64,000 bases of DNA from Clarkia xantiana subsp. parviflora (Eukaryota > Streptophyta > Magnoliopsida > Myrtales > Onagraceae), in NCBI GenBank assembly GCA_036873135.1, contig JAPTYO010000014.1, forward strand, positions 22,342,952 through 22,406,951, read 5' to 3'. Under the pieces are notes generated by a model. It had not been told where the DNA came from and ran no database searches. It saw only the letters and a program-made list of their open reading frames with translations. This document shows positions 46,260-58,765 of this stretch, piece after piece (the stretch's first letter is position 1; each line of letters starts with the position of its first letter). Made by a program: the position numbers and the translations under genes.

Positions 46260-49200
46260 CTAGTTACACATTGAATCAACCCCAATGATAAGATGGTCAC
46301 CATCCCGAACCACGTCTATATAGTCGATCTCTGCCCCATCATGGGCGAGAACCTTTGCAGGGATGCAGTCGAATTTCTTAGCTGCAACGTCGAGCAGCTC
46401 TTGCAAGCTGCTCGGCAGGAGCACGAGCCTTTGACCCATTTCTCGTCTCTCGGGGCAACTAATAGTTACCCGACATCGGTTTAATGAGGAAACAAGGTCG
46501 GGTTCGCCATTACGTGCTGCCGAGATGATACCGAATAAGGTACTGTCAAAATTATTATTACCAGCCATGCGCCTTATGGGGTGAATCTGGCGGTGAGACC
46601 CCGACCCGTCTAACAAAGTTTTCGCGGGGATATTGTTTGGTACACTCGCAAACCGTTTGAGGAACTGGGTCCTTTGGTTGTTCGCTGGCTCGGCAATGGA
46701 ATTGATTGGATCGTCCTTTGAGACCGCCACATTTCTCGCGAACAGGCCATGACGAACGTCTCCTATAGTGACACTATCCGTGTCTATTAGAACACGTTCT
46801 ATGACCGAATTGCTCGATCCCTTAAAATGCTACATCGACAAGCCCAAAATGTGTTATGTCAAAAAACAACGAAAACAAAACATGTGACGCGCTTATTAGC
46901 AACGAAAAAAACATTGGATACGTATTAGCAACAATTTAAACCTAAGACACCTAAAAGTAACATGATACAAATTTGAAACTGTGATTAAATTCTTCATCCT
47001 AGGAAAATATATCCGGAGAATAGAATAAAATAATTAATTTCACCAAAGATTTGATAACAGTCTGACCTGATGGAGATTGTTCATGATTCTAGTACTATCT
47101 TCAACATTATCCTTAACAATGTTGAAGAATGTGGTGCGGTTGAGTCGCAGCAGTTGGCTCAATTGTTTTGTCCGAATTGTAAAGAGCTGCGGTCTATGGC
47201 ATAGCACCCCGATCTCACCGCAAAGATCGCCTGTTTTCGCCTTGCCGACTACCTGAATTCAAGTTAGTTACAATCGATTAATTCAAGAAAACACTGATCT
47301 AGCTAGCTAGCTGGATAGAAGATTAATTGATGAACTATCTCACCTGCTCGACTTCGTTCTTCGTAAATATTAGTTCCTACAAGGCAACATTATATTATGT
47401 TACGGTCAATTTTATGATATTATTATGAAGTAATAATTAGGTTTGGATATAATTAGAGTTACCACGGCACCGGATACAATAATGTAGAAATCTATTGCCG
47501 CTTCGTTTTGCAAAATCACGTCTTCATCGGGAGGGAAATACTCGGCTTTCATTTCAGTCACCTATATATATATATATATATATGCAACATATAAACCGTA
47601 GTCCTCAGTGAACCATAACCGCAACCCTTTTATTAATGAATATACATATATACAATGTACAGTTAATCGCTACTTAGATTTGACCCTTTTATAAATCATT
47701 AGTCGAATTTGAGGTAGCGGAATTTAAAAACTAAAATCCGGTAGCGATTTGTACCTAGGTTAAAATTCAAGTATCGACTTGGTTATTATGTATACACAAG
47801 AATTTGCAGTATGGTTGGATTAATGTAACCATACCAGTTGAAATTTAAGGTCGTCGGACACTCCCTGGAACAAGTAAACTTTATCGACCAGAGAGTTGAA
47901 CAAGTAATGCGAAATGCTCGATCGAATAGCCTTGGGTAGAGGCTCAAGAACCTCTTGTTGTTGAAGTCCTTCCGAATCCGTTCTGTACTTCAACGACAAG
48001 TGCGCCAACATTTGGTCTTGCAACCGAGCCGGGATGTTGTTTCTCCGACCAAAGCTCGACGCCGCTTCTACCGTGTCTCTCTACACATAGCCAGAAATTA
48101 AACTCAACATGTGATTTCTAATATTTCGTCATCAAACATGATAATCGTACGAAAGTTCAGACCAACCACTTGACCAACTGTTTTAAAACCTTAAGGTGAT
48201 AAGTGAAGACGCGTGACTTAGTCTTTATACTTCAACAAATCGCACATTACCGCTAGATTATTCAGCGGTTATAACTTACGAAGCTTCTGGTCCGACTCGT
48301 GCCATGGACGACCAAGTTGGTCATGTTTCCGATCAAGTAGGCACCGAGTCCGATGTTGAAGAGCATGTAGAAGCTGTCAAAGATCATTTCCCTCGTGTTG
48401 ACCGGGTGAAGGTCGCCATAGCCGACAGTACTCAGAGTGGTAATAGACCAGTACATTGTTGTCACGTACCGCACCCATAGGGTTTCGTCGAGGTAAGCAG
48501 GTAGCCATGTCCTCGCCGGATTAGGGTACGTAGCAGTGATAAGGTAGTATAAGCAACCCGCAAAATGAACTACAAAAATAGTTACCTGCATAAATCGAAA
48601 GAAATGGAGAAATTATCAATTGCATCACCACAACGTATGAACCAACCAATAAATAAAAGACACGTCATAATTAAATACGTACACATATAAGTTTGGTGCA
48701 TCTGACCCAGAAGTAATTGTACTTTGTATCTTTCTCTAACCTGTAGATATGAAAACATATGGTTAAGTAGTGAGTCAGGCAATGACTTGAGACCCAAGTA
48801 ATCTCTGGGTATGAGTTCAATTGATTTCTGATCGGGCCATTAATTAAGATCACGTAACGCATACTTACTTTCATTTGTTTTAAGCGGTGTCTATAGAGAA
48901 ATTGATTGGAATTTCAGTCGACATTATTTTTAGCCATACCCATAATCTCGTAGCAAGGTACGTACCTTGAGAACATGGCACTGACTCGTCTAAGTCGCCA
49001 GAGTCGGAGAATGTTGAATAAGCCGTAAGGTCCGAAAGATGAAGGAGAGAACTTGCGAGCGAGCTCTGAAGGGAGCGTGGATATGGCATCAAAAACGAAC
49101 CATGATGTGATGTACTTCTTTGCGATATTTCCGGGATTATCTACTAAAAGATACGTAGTGTTGTCAAGGTACGCCACGAAGAATGTTAGGACAATGTCGA

Positions 49201-49908
49201 TGGCGAAGAACAAGTTGACGATGTTGTCTGCAATGGATAACCCTCTCAACGGCTTGGTGAGGAACCCGAGCTCGAAAGGCGATACCCATGCCGAGTAGAA
49301 CACTAGAGGGACAAGAACAAGCTCCCATGTCCTATAGAGCTAGCATTTAGACTTAGAAGAGTACAATACAAGCATATATAGGACTAATTAGAAAAATATG
49401 GCAAAATAAATATATTGGACACTTTTTTTTCAAAATAAACATACTCAACTTTCAAAGTTGTAAACTATATTGATTCTCCATTGAAATGGGATAGAAATCA
49501 TAGTTGTGCGTTACATTTTAAGTGACATAAGAGAGGCAAATCAGTAAATATCATATATAAAAGTTTCGACATGATTTAATTGAAAAATCAATATAATTTA
49601 TACTTTACTATGCGTGAAAAACTACGGTCTATTCTTTTACGAAAAACTACGTTAGATTTTTTTTTTTAAAAATTAATGTTATATATGTATGTAAAACTTA
49701 ATTACCTGTAGTAGTGATTGTAGGGAGAGATGATGAAGGGGTTGAGCTTGGGTTGGCGGATGCTCCGAGCACCAAGACGCGGCAGAACTCCGGTGAAGAT
49801 GCTGTGGTGGCTGCTGTCATTCCTCGACAGGTCAACGGATGATGTCTCATCCCTCGACATTTGACGGCCACCGCCTCTTCTCCTACTTTTTACTGCATTA
49901 TCCACCAT
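46260..49908 (-). CDS. AKT1-like Shaker K+ channel without ankyrin domain
   Basis: Nine minus-strand exons: 49908-49706, 49331-48966, 48740-48683, 48585-48280, 48080-47835, 47561-47463, 47376-47344, 47252-47067 and 46820-46260. All have GT-AG borders and consistent phases, giving 685 residues. The N-terminus ([22 protein letters not shown]) is AKT1-like. Then come S1-S4 with [19 protein letters not shown] as voltage sensor, the pore with [19 protein letters not shown] (K+ filter GYGD), S6, C-linker, a cyclic-nucleotide-binding fold ([32 protein letters not shown]), and the KHA tail ([27 protein letters not shown]-like [12 protein letters not shown]). Family members with this N-terminus normally have ankyrin repeats between cNBD and KHA. 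Here the cNBD exon is followed by a 246-bp intron and then a short linker and KHA. It should work at the plasma membrane, or modulate partners by tetramerisation; which, is not shown. Confidence 0.9.
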
Positions 49909-50130
49909 TGTTGGTTGCTTATATGAGGCTTACAACTTTTTGATCGCCGGCCATTTTTGTTGACTTGAAGATGAATGAATTGTGTCATCCTCTTACAATA
50001 AATGATCTCTTCTCATCCATATGTTGTAATACATGCATGTCCAATGCAATAAGTAGCTAGCGTGATGAAGTGCCCATCCAATACATTTTATTTTTTTTGC
50101 ACGAGTGTTCTTAATGTCTGGCCCTAAGCG
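49909..50130. promoter_or_regulatory. K+ channel promoter region
   Basis: Only about 220 bp separate the channel start codon from the left end of a hAT-type MITE, so the MITE lies in or near the promoter. No individual box was fixed. Confidence 0.35.
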
Positions 50131-50622
50131 GAGGGATGTCAATTGGGCAGGTCGGGGCGGGTATCGCCAGACCCGAACCCGCCCCGCGGGTCAATATGGT
50201 CGACCCGGACCGGTCCCATGCACTTTCGGGGTCGGGTCGGGTCGACCCGCGGGTCGATCCATGTGAGGTATAATTTATCATTTTAAATCTTAAATTCTAA
50301 ATTCTATGTTACCGTATCTAAATTAAACTCCAAATTTAAATAATAAATTATTAAATTAACTCATAATCCAAATATAAATCACCCCATTCATTAGAATAAT
50401 TGTTATTTTGACTATGTGTTATATTACCCGTATAGTTTTATATAATATACATATATTAAATATATATATATAAAATGAAAGCTCGTGTCGGGTCGGGTCG
50501 GCGGGTCGCCGTGAACCCAAACCCGAACCCGCCCCGCGGGTCGCGGATCGGCGGGTCATCGGGTCAAAATCGGGTCGGGTACCCGCGGGTCGGCGGGTAC
50601 CCGTGACCCGTTGCCATCCCTA
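50131..50622. mobile_element. hAT-type MITE with GGGTCGGG arrays
   Basis: About 492 bp. Left end GAGGGATGTCAATTGGGC, right end CCGTTGCCATCCCTA, the inverted relative of TAGGGATGGCAACGG. Filled with GGGTCGGGTCG, GCGGGTC and GACCCG motifs around an AT-rich centre. It shares its right terminus with the 53027 element. The first base of the left end and the 8-bp duplication are not conserved, so it is older or damaged. Confidence 0.75.
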
Positions 50623-50925
50623 GGACAGAGCGTTCATGAAATCAAAGAAATTAATACTAATATATCTATATTTGGGAATAATGTTGTTACCTGTAATTAA
50701 TTGGCTGCGTATGCAATGTGATTATCGAAATATATCAAGTTCTGTTAGGTTGTATTTATATATGATAATAAAAAAAAAGTTATGTTACATCGAGCTTTAC
50801 ATCAACAATGATTTCTTGTATCTTGGAAGGTGCGTAGAGTCTCTCATTGGCGATACAATAGACTTCTTAAAGAAAGTTGTATTTCATCGTTCTCTCTATT
50901 TTTTTTTTTTTGCTAAAAAAAAAAT

Positions 50926-51096
50926 TTTGGGCTAGTAGTGACGACCCTAGACCCATCCCGCTACGAATCCTCCTTTTCCCAGAAAATGATTTTAATCAAG
51001 TCGCTAGGGGGATTCTAAGGGAATTCAAACTCATGACTTTCGAGCCAAACCATATAAGAGTCAGTACTCTCAACCACTAGACCACAACCAGACAGA
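50926..51096 (-). mobile_element. tRNA-derived SINE
   Basis: On the minus strand it begins near 51096 with GTTGTGGTCTAGTGGTTGAG (A-box-like), has GAGTTTGAATTCC as B box about 45 bases later, and ends GTCACTACTAGCCC followed by an A/T run. A related plus-strand copy lies at 54478-54675. Confidence 0.65.
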
Positions 51097-51099
51097 TGC

Positions 51100-52700
51100 A
51101 CTATTAAAAGTAGACATAGTGTAATTTGGTTAGCTTCGTTATATGTCAAACGTATATGTTTTCTCTTGTAATGACTAAAATATAATAATAAAACATGAAT
51201 TTGTGTAGTATTTATAAGAAAAAAAAATTTACGACTCATTAATTCCAAATTTTAGTAACATGTTTATTTGCAAATATACGATAACAATATGAATTCCAAA
51301 ACATGACAAAAGTTTAGCTGCAAATAATGTTCGGAAAAATAATCCGAATTCTACTCATATAAAGGAATAATTATTATTGATTCTCCTTTTAAGAATTAAG
51401 GAATATTGATTTTATTACTTATACTAGTCATTTGATTAGTGATTTGCTCTGAATTCTACTAATATAAAAATTTAGGCTATAATCTTATTAATTCACGCAA
51501 ACTCATTTTTTAAAAATTAATTATTAAAAGAAAATATTTATCTTATTTTTTATAGTGTGGATGTAAATTAGATTTATATGATATCATATGTCATTCACAA
51601 AGTTACGTGAAAATACGTGAAGTAATCCATCAGCAGATATTAGATTATAGTTAAAAAAATTATGAATGTTTAATTACAATATTTAAGAATAAATAATATT
51701 ATACCAAATGAAAGAAAACAAATATTTTTTTCATAGAAACTAAATTAAAATTATAGATGATAAATATTATTAAATTATATGGAAGGTAAAGTGACACTCA
51801 AATTAATTCCAATGTGTTTGAACTTTGAAGACCATTCACCCGTTTCGACAGATGTCGTTTTTTTTTAATCAAACACTAATAAGCTAACAAAAACACCGTT
51901 GAATTCGAACAATCCATATAATGTACACTAGAATTCGAACAACCGTTTAAAATCACAGCCAGCGGCTAGCTACATAGCTGAGAGGTTGCAACTGCAACTC
52001 CTCAACTTTAGAGAGATTAGTGTATATACTAATGCATATATAAATATTGTACCCTTTCACTTTATGAAAAAAAAAAAAATAATGTTGCACCCCTCATTTA
52101 ATTATGAATATTATGCATAAGTATATACTATTTAACTCATTATGTTTAATCACTATATAGTTTGTATGTATAAATGCATATTTAAGATTATATATAACTA
52201 TCTAAGTGATAATATATATTTATTCAAATAAATATATACAAAAGTATTACCAAAAAAATATGCAAAAGTCTGTTTGTACATTACGTAGTCCAATGAGCGG
52301 TAATTTGACGAACGATTGTTTGGTGACTTTCATTGGAAAAAAATGTATTTAAATTTGTTGATAATAATTAGTGAGTATGTTATGTTTCATTTCAAAGTAT
52401 TAAAACTCGTAATAGTCATTATTGTAATTGTTTTTCTAAATATTAAAAAATTTCGATTATATCTTGTTAGTTTTTTTTTTTTTTTTTCTATTTTGACAAG
52501 TATTTTTTAAATAATTATTTGTATACAATATTTTGAATTATTTCCCCATATAGCAAACTAAAAAGTTCAAATACTAAAATGTACTGAAAATTTAGCCAAA
52601 TACAAAAATACCTACCCCGTTGTTGTCTATAAAAAAATTCGATAGATTTTGATATTCAGACTTTTTCATGAGTAAAAAAAATTTGATCAGTCTTGCAACC
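51100..52700. other. AT-rich intergenic DNA, no gene seen
   Basis: No gene or clear element boundary. Confidence 0.4.
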
Positions 52701-53026
52701 CTAACCCCAGTTCTTGGCTACGCCACTGATCACAACACGTGACCTTATTTTTTTGGGTCAATAACTTGGGAGATGTCTGAAGATTGACCTTTGTGAATTT
52801 GAGAGGTCTGAAGATTGAAATGGTGATAACAGAGGTTTGAAGTTTCGACTTGTAGATAATAGAGGTCCCCATTAGTTTTTTCCGTTAAAACTGATGGAAG
52901 TTGGTCATGTGCATTGCATGTGACTAGAAATAAAATTAAATTCCAAAAATACCCTTCTTGCATCTCGCATGCTTGAATGAAAAGACGAAAATGCCCTTAA
53001 GACCACCACCCAACTCCGGCGACCAC

Positions 53027-53181
53027 TAGGGATGGCAACGGGTCTCGGGGCCCCGCTGGTCAGCGGGGCCCCGACCCGGTTTTGACACGCCGATCCACCG
53101 ACCCGCGGGTCACGGGTCGGGCTCGGGTCGGAGCGGGTCCGGGTCTAGAGACCCGGGGCCCGTAGACCCGCCCCGAAATGC

Positions 53182-53236
<55 letters not shown>

Positions 53237-53674
53237 TTTATGTTAATATGATCTAAAATTTACTAAACAATATGGTTAATATAGTACCTATATAAATAAC
53301 ATGGACCAAATTACAAATAGATGTATATTTAGATTATTATGATTTGTTAATTTGGTGTTTGTATTTTAATTTGTATTTGTAATGAATTTGATGAATTTGT
53401 TGTTTATATTTGATTGGTGTTAGATTTATGTTTTGAATTTATATATAATGTAATATTTTGACAAAAAAAATTGTATTTAATATTGAAAAGTGAAAAAAAA
53501 ATTGTTCACATGGCGAGGCGGGTCGGGGTCCCGCGGGTCGACCCGCGGGATTGTTGACCCGACCCGACCCGACCCGGAAGGTCCATTTGGCCGGGGCCGG
53601 GTTAGCCAAGCCGACCCGCGGGGCGGGTCCGGGGCTGCGAAAACCCGCCCCGACCCGCCCCGTTGCCATCCCTA
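53027..53674. mobile_element. hAT-type MITE nested inside a MULE foldback
   Basis: A 648-bp element with perfect ends TAGGGATGGCAACGGG and CCCGTTGCCATCCCTA, and a perfect 8-bp duplication GCGACCAC (53019-53026 and 53675-53682). The duplication is part of the host foldback's triplet core, which proves the insertion order. Filled with GACCCGCGGGTC, GGGTCGGG and CGGGGCC motifs around a (TA)n and AT-rich middle. No transposase is encoded. Confidence 0.95.
53181..53228. repeat. (TA)n microsatellite inside the hAT MITE
   Basis: About 20 TA units in the AT-rich centre of the element. Confidence 0.85.
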
Positions 53675-54201
53675 GCGACCACCACTCACAGCTCCGGCGA
53701 GCACCACTCACAGCTTCGGCGACCGCCACCCAACTCCGGCGACCACAACCCGACTCCGACGACCACCACCCAACTCCGGCGATCACAACCGCAGTCCCGA
53801 TAGGGCCCAATCGGGGCCGGTGGCTCCGATTTGGGCCCGATTGGGGCAGTGGTGGCGGTGTCGGAGTAGTGAGTGGTGGTCGCCGGAGTTTGGTGGTGGC
53901 CGGCCGGAGCCGTGGTGGTAGCCGGAGTTGGGTTATGTTTAAATTATGTACATGGGTATTTTTGTCATTTCATCTTTATATTAATTAAACTTTTTATTAA
54001 TTCAAATATTGAAAAATGATATTTTTGACATTTCATGCGGTTCTGTTAAATTTGACAGAAAATTTGGATGGAAAAACTAAAAATCACAAAGTCCAAACTT
54101 CATACCTCAGTTATCATCATTTCAATCTTCAGACCTCTCAAATTCACAAGGGCCAATCTTCAGACCTCTCCCAGGTTATTGACCCTTTTTTTTTGCCAAC
54201 T

Positions 54202-54474
54202 CACGTAACCTTTTGGGATCCACGGAATATACATATATTGGCTAACGTAAACACTGGTGAATAATATACTACTCAAAGGCACAATTGTTGGTGGTCTAGT
54301 GGTCAACGACGCTTACTCCTATATGGTTTGGTTCTGAGATCCCAGGTTCGAAACCCCTCGGGGGCGCCACTAATCACAACACGTGACCTTATTGGGATCC
54401 ACGGAATATACATATATTGGCTAACGTAAACACTGGTGAATAACACTACTCAAAGCACAATTGTAGACCACCAG
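54202..54474 (+). repeat. Direct repeat of about 80 bp joined to SINE heads
   Basis: A segment with GGGATCCACGGAATATACAT, then GGCTAACGTAAACACTGGTG, and CACAATTG at its end occurs at about 54206-54284 and again at about 54394-54471, nearly identical. Each copy is followed within a few bases by a tRNA-like head (GGTCTAGTGGTCA). Between the copies is GGTTCGAAACCCC, a B box. The second copy's left neighbour CACAACACGTGACCTTAT also occurs at 52733-52750, left of the MULE at 52755, so the MULE inserted into the first unit of this duplication. Confidence 0.8.
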
Positions 54475-54477
54475 CAG

Positions 54478-54675
54478 TTGTGGTCTAGTGGTCACCTCGC
54501 CCACACACCGCCTCAGGCATATGAGGAGACGAGTAGAACTGGGCTACGTTGACGAGGCCAGTGCGTGCGCTGATTGCTCGCTAAGTCTGATCGGAAAAAA
54601 CTCAAACCGTGAGCAGGAGAGCTCGAACATTACGTACGGATGTGCCTAGGGTCGCCACTACTAGCCCATTCCTTT
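54478..54675 (+). mobile_element. tRNA-derived SINE
   Basis: Starts GTTGTGGTCTAGTGGTCACC (A-box-like) and ends GGGTCGCCACTACTAGCCCA before a T/A-rich tail, like the inverted copy at 50926-51096. The B box around GAGAGCTCGAACATT is displaced by extra sequence. Confidence 0.55.
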
Positions 54676-54894
54676 TTTTCGAAAAAAAAAAACCCAATTG
54701 TAGAATAGTCGAGATCAAATTATATATACATTTTAATTTTTAGAATGAGAATGATTTACGCAGGCCGAAAATGAGTGTGATAAGAGTGCAAAATAATCTT
54801 CATAATTTGTAAGATTTCCTGCTCCAAGCTTACATATTTAGCATACTTGATCGGCCGGCTGAGAATAACGCGTTATTTTATTACTAGCTACTGA

Positions 54895-54912
54895 TCCCGC
54901 GCACCGCGCGGG
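54895..54912. other. Possible Helitron-type terminus hairpin
   Basis: TC followed by CCCGCGC-ACC-GCGCGGG, a perfect 7-bp stem with a 3-base loop, set in AT-rich DNA. Plant Helitron termini often show TC with a CCCGCGC...GCGCGGG phrase nearby. No matching CTRR end could be fixed, so this is weak. Confidence 0.25.
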
Positions 54913-56863
54913 AAAAATTTAAGGTAAAATTAAAACTAAAAAATATATATTATCTTAATTTATTGAATATATGCAAAGTTATTTGAAAATGTTAATATAA
55001 TTTTTTGGATAGATTAATTAATAGTAATGCATAATTTAATTAAAGTATTTAATTTAAAATATTTTATAGTCATGAAATAATCAACATTATTTTTTATTTT
55101 TATAACACAATAACTAATATATAATAGAAAATGAAGTAAGGAAATTGTGTTAATGTTAAATATAAGTTTAGACAAACAAAATCGTTGAAACTGATTTGAG
55201 AAATAAAAATAATTTGAGAGTATAATATTATATTAATGTTATATTCATATCAAATTATGTCACTGTGAATGAAACTAAATTTACTATTGCATGCGATGGT
55301 CAACCCGCATGGGAAATTGCCCAAGCTTACCCATAGGCCTTAAACTCTACAACTGATGCGTTTCTAAAATGGTAGTATTTGCAACCGAAAAATTTCACCA
55401 GTTGCAACTAAGTTGTAGGTCTAAGAAGGATGAGTTTACGACTTTTTATTTCTAGAGTGTTTTTTCATATAAAGTAAAATTAATTATAAATATTTAGATT
55501 TGTATATTCCATGCTCATAAAATCTGATAAAAATTTGTATATAAGATAATGTAATATCTCTCGAAAGTAAGAATAATCTTTCAAATTGCATATACGTACA
55601 TAGTAAGAGAGACAATAATATAAGCATGTCGTTACATAAATTATTTATTTTAAACAAAAACTTATCAATTATATAACCTAAGTTAAGGAGTAGAAGTTTG
55701 CTTATCCGGAGATGTGGATTCATCTAGGCTTTCCGAGTATTATTTAACAATATTCAATAATAGTTTTTGGCAAAAGACGATATTCAATATTTTTTTTTTT
55801 TAGTCAAAGCAATATTCAGTATTGACAATTAACTTTTTGTTATTAAAAAAAAGTATAGGCTTTGTCTATGCACCAATAACATGAAGCAAGTTGTAAAACA
55901 GATGTTATCATCAATTAAGTTTATTAAAAGTTAGAAATTTTTACTAAGTCTAGCTTGTATATTGCTGCAACACCAATTGAAGAAAAATGAGAAGATGATC
56001 CAGATTTTGAAAATTTCTTCATCGTAATTATCTAGTGCTTTAATTACTATAGGTGATAGGACACAACTTTAGTTTCTACAGATACAACTTTAGCACAAAG
56101 TGCTCTCAATATGCAATTATATGAGTTTTTAAGACCAACCTTTGCGAGCGTAAACAACTTAATACTTTGTTGTTGCATGTCATGTCGAGTTGGAATCGAA
56201 TGAACTTGATCACTCTTTAATTTATTATTATTGAATGTTTTGATTTCCCATTAACTACCATCCTGAAGAAAAAAAAAACCCACATTTTGTTATTATTATA
56301 ATGACATAAAAGAAGTTAGTAAATGGTGAATGGACAATCTTTTACTATTGCTTCATAAAATAATATGATGAGTTTCTAACCAGTATTGACGCATTAAACC
56401 CGTTGTCACCAACCAGACACTCGGTGCTCGCAAACTAAATTTGACAAAAGAATCAAAATTAAATTAGAATTAGAACAAATATATGCATAAAAAATATAGG
56501 AATATGTATCATAAAGGAAAAGGCTACGACAACAAAGTGAATTATATTCTCAAGAATTCAAGATTAAGGTTTATATAGTAGGGATTTGCCCAACAAAATT
56601 AGAAAGAAAAATGTATTCATATATTTATTATTCCTTTATACTCAACTGCTAATATTATATATATATTTACTATAATATACGTAATATTAATATTTGGTTA
56701 GAAAATATATGTGTATATTTAATAAAATATTAGAATTTGATTATTCACGTTTTGGACAATTAATTAAAGAACATGTGTATAGTAAAAAAAATAAGTTAGT
56801 ATACATACGTTAACTATTTTTTCGGTAACTTTGTAATATCTATATTTAAAATACAAATCCATC

Positions 56864-56905
56864 TATATTATATTATATTATATTATATTATATTATATTA
56901 TATTA
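56864..56905. repeat. (TATTA)n microsatellite
   Basis: About eight uninterrupted TATTA pentamers. Confidence 0.9.
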
Positions 56906-58765
56906 ACCTTTAATTAATAAGTTTATTTCTTAGTTTAATAAAAAAAATTGAATGTTATATAATTATTTAGTAAATAATATTTTATCTATATAGTATATAG
57001 CTTAATAAGATTGAAATATCTTCTCATATATTTAGAAAATATTATGGTAATTTGTTTATTTATTAAAATATTTAATATAACTCTATTTATTATTTAGTAT
57101 ATATTATCGTAGTGATTAATCAACATTATATATGACTTTTTTTTTTCTATAAAGAATAAAGCGTATCAAAGGAAAAAAAAATATTAACATTTGAAGCTAA
57201 AGAAAGTATTAGTTTTATTCTTCCTTAATTATAAGAATATTGTACAACTATAATATGTCGATGGTTTCCTAGATGTATATTTTTTAATTTTTTATCATTC
57301 TATATATATATATATATACACGTGGCGGCCTATGGTCTTCCGAAACCAAACTGTATAGATAATGAATTTAAAAGGAAACTTTAAATTAATTTGTTTCTTT
57401 AAATTGCGTAGAGACCAAATTAGGAGATAAAAATACTTCTTAATTTTTAACCAATCAATATTATGTATCTAAATTTAGAGAACCCCTATTAAATTTCGAT
57501 TAGATTAGGAAATAGTGACTATGTGGAAGGTCCACGTGTCATGCAGAGGGCTTCCGATACCGAATTAATATAATATAGTAGATTAGTATTATTAAATGAA
57601 ATAGTTAGGAAGGAAGGCTGTCTTGGGTTAGTGGTGATTTGCATGCAATTAAGGCTATAATTATGACTAATAAATTAGTAATTAAGTGATATTTCTTTAA
57701 TTAAATAATAATATATTTATTTGCCCGAAATTAAATAATAATTAATTATCATCATTATTGTAAAAAAATAAATTAATATCATCATTAATTTGTTTACCTT
57801 AGAGAATCCACAATGCAAAACAACAATTCTTATGTAAAAAAAGTGTCTATTACTATTCCGATGTTTGGCTATCATTTTCAACTCAAACTTAAGCCCTGTA
57901 TATTTTTTGTACATTAACAAAATTAATAAAGTTTTAATTTATTTTATGATAAATAATTCATTCTTAAAATTAATATTAGAATCTTATAATTACTATTATT
58001 AAAAAAAAAACTAAAAAAAAATTGATGAAAAAGAATTGCACATAATATTCCAAATTTAAATAGAAACTTTCATATATTTCTTATTCAACTAAATATAACA
58101 CACTATTTGGCAAAAAAAAAAAAAAATATATATAACACACTAAATTCCAATAATACTTCAACAATTAAAAAAAATATATTCATACATAAGTAAATTAGAC
58201 TAAGTTGGACGTGCACGCACATTGTTGATTAAGTAATCAGATATGCTACACCAAATTTCTTTGCAACTCTCGATGGAGATTTTTATCACGAATTTGGATA
58301 TTTTTCTGAATATGGAATGTTATTAAAAACAATTGATTGCTCAAAGTCTCAACTAATATTCTAAAACGTTGAGAATAATTTAATACTCAACCATATATTC
58401 CAATTGTAAGAAATATTTATAATAAAAAATATTAATAAAAGTATGAAAGATAAAGTAAAAACTTGAAATGTTAATGGTGAAATGTGAGAGAGGAAACCCC
58501 TTCTTAGCGGGGTTTGACAAGCAATATTGGACAAGTAATATTGGTAATTCCCAATGTAAAAAGACGACCCACGGTGCTACATGGAGAAGTTGACAACTAA
58601 ATTTTGTTTGCATTGTGAATGCTCTTAGTCATGTTTCTTTTTCTGATTCTTCATTTAATTTTAAATTTTCAACAAACCAACTACCTAGTTAATTAGGAGT
58701 GATAATGCTAATAAAATCACAACTAAACTTTATTATATAATAATGTACTAATCTATACTAATTAG

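Larger units (their letters stand above)
52755..54185. mobile_element. Mutator-like foldback element split by a hAT MITE
   Basis: Ends are GGGTCAATAACTTGGGAGAT and, inverted, GGGTCAATAACCTGGGAGAG. Flanks TATTTTTTT (52746-52754) and TTTTTTTTT (54186-54194) match at 8 of 9. Outer arms share GAAGATTGACC and TCTGAAGATTG. The core has CCGGCGACCACCACC triplets and CCCAATCGGGGCC-type palindromes. About 650 bp of the length are the nested hAT MITE at 53027-53674, so the original element was about 775 bp. No transposase was seen. Confidence 0.83.
54676..58765. other. Long AT-rich stretch, no gene seen
   Basis: About 4 kb with no open frame that could be tied to a family. Notable points only: a GC-rich hairpin at 54896-54912 in otherwise AT-rich DNA, a (TATTA)n microsatellite at about 56864-56905, and short TE-like phrases around 57320-57590 with a CACGTG core in each of two places. 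Confidence 0.4.

Noticed and set aside
54285..54370. Possible tRNA gene (A-box and B-box-like sequences)
   Set aside because: No full cloverleaf could be formed; nearby related copies end in a common tail, which fits a SINE better.
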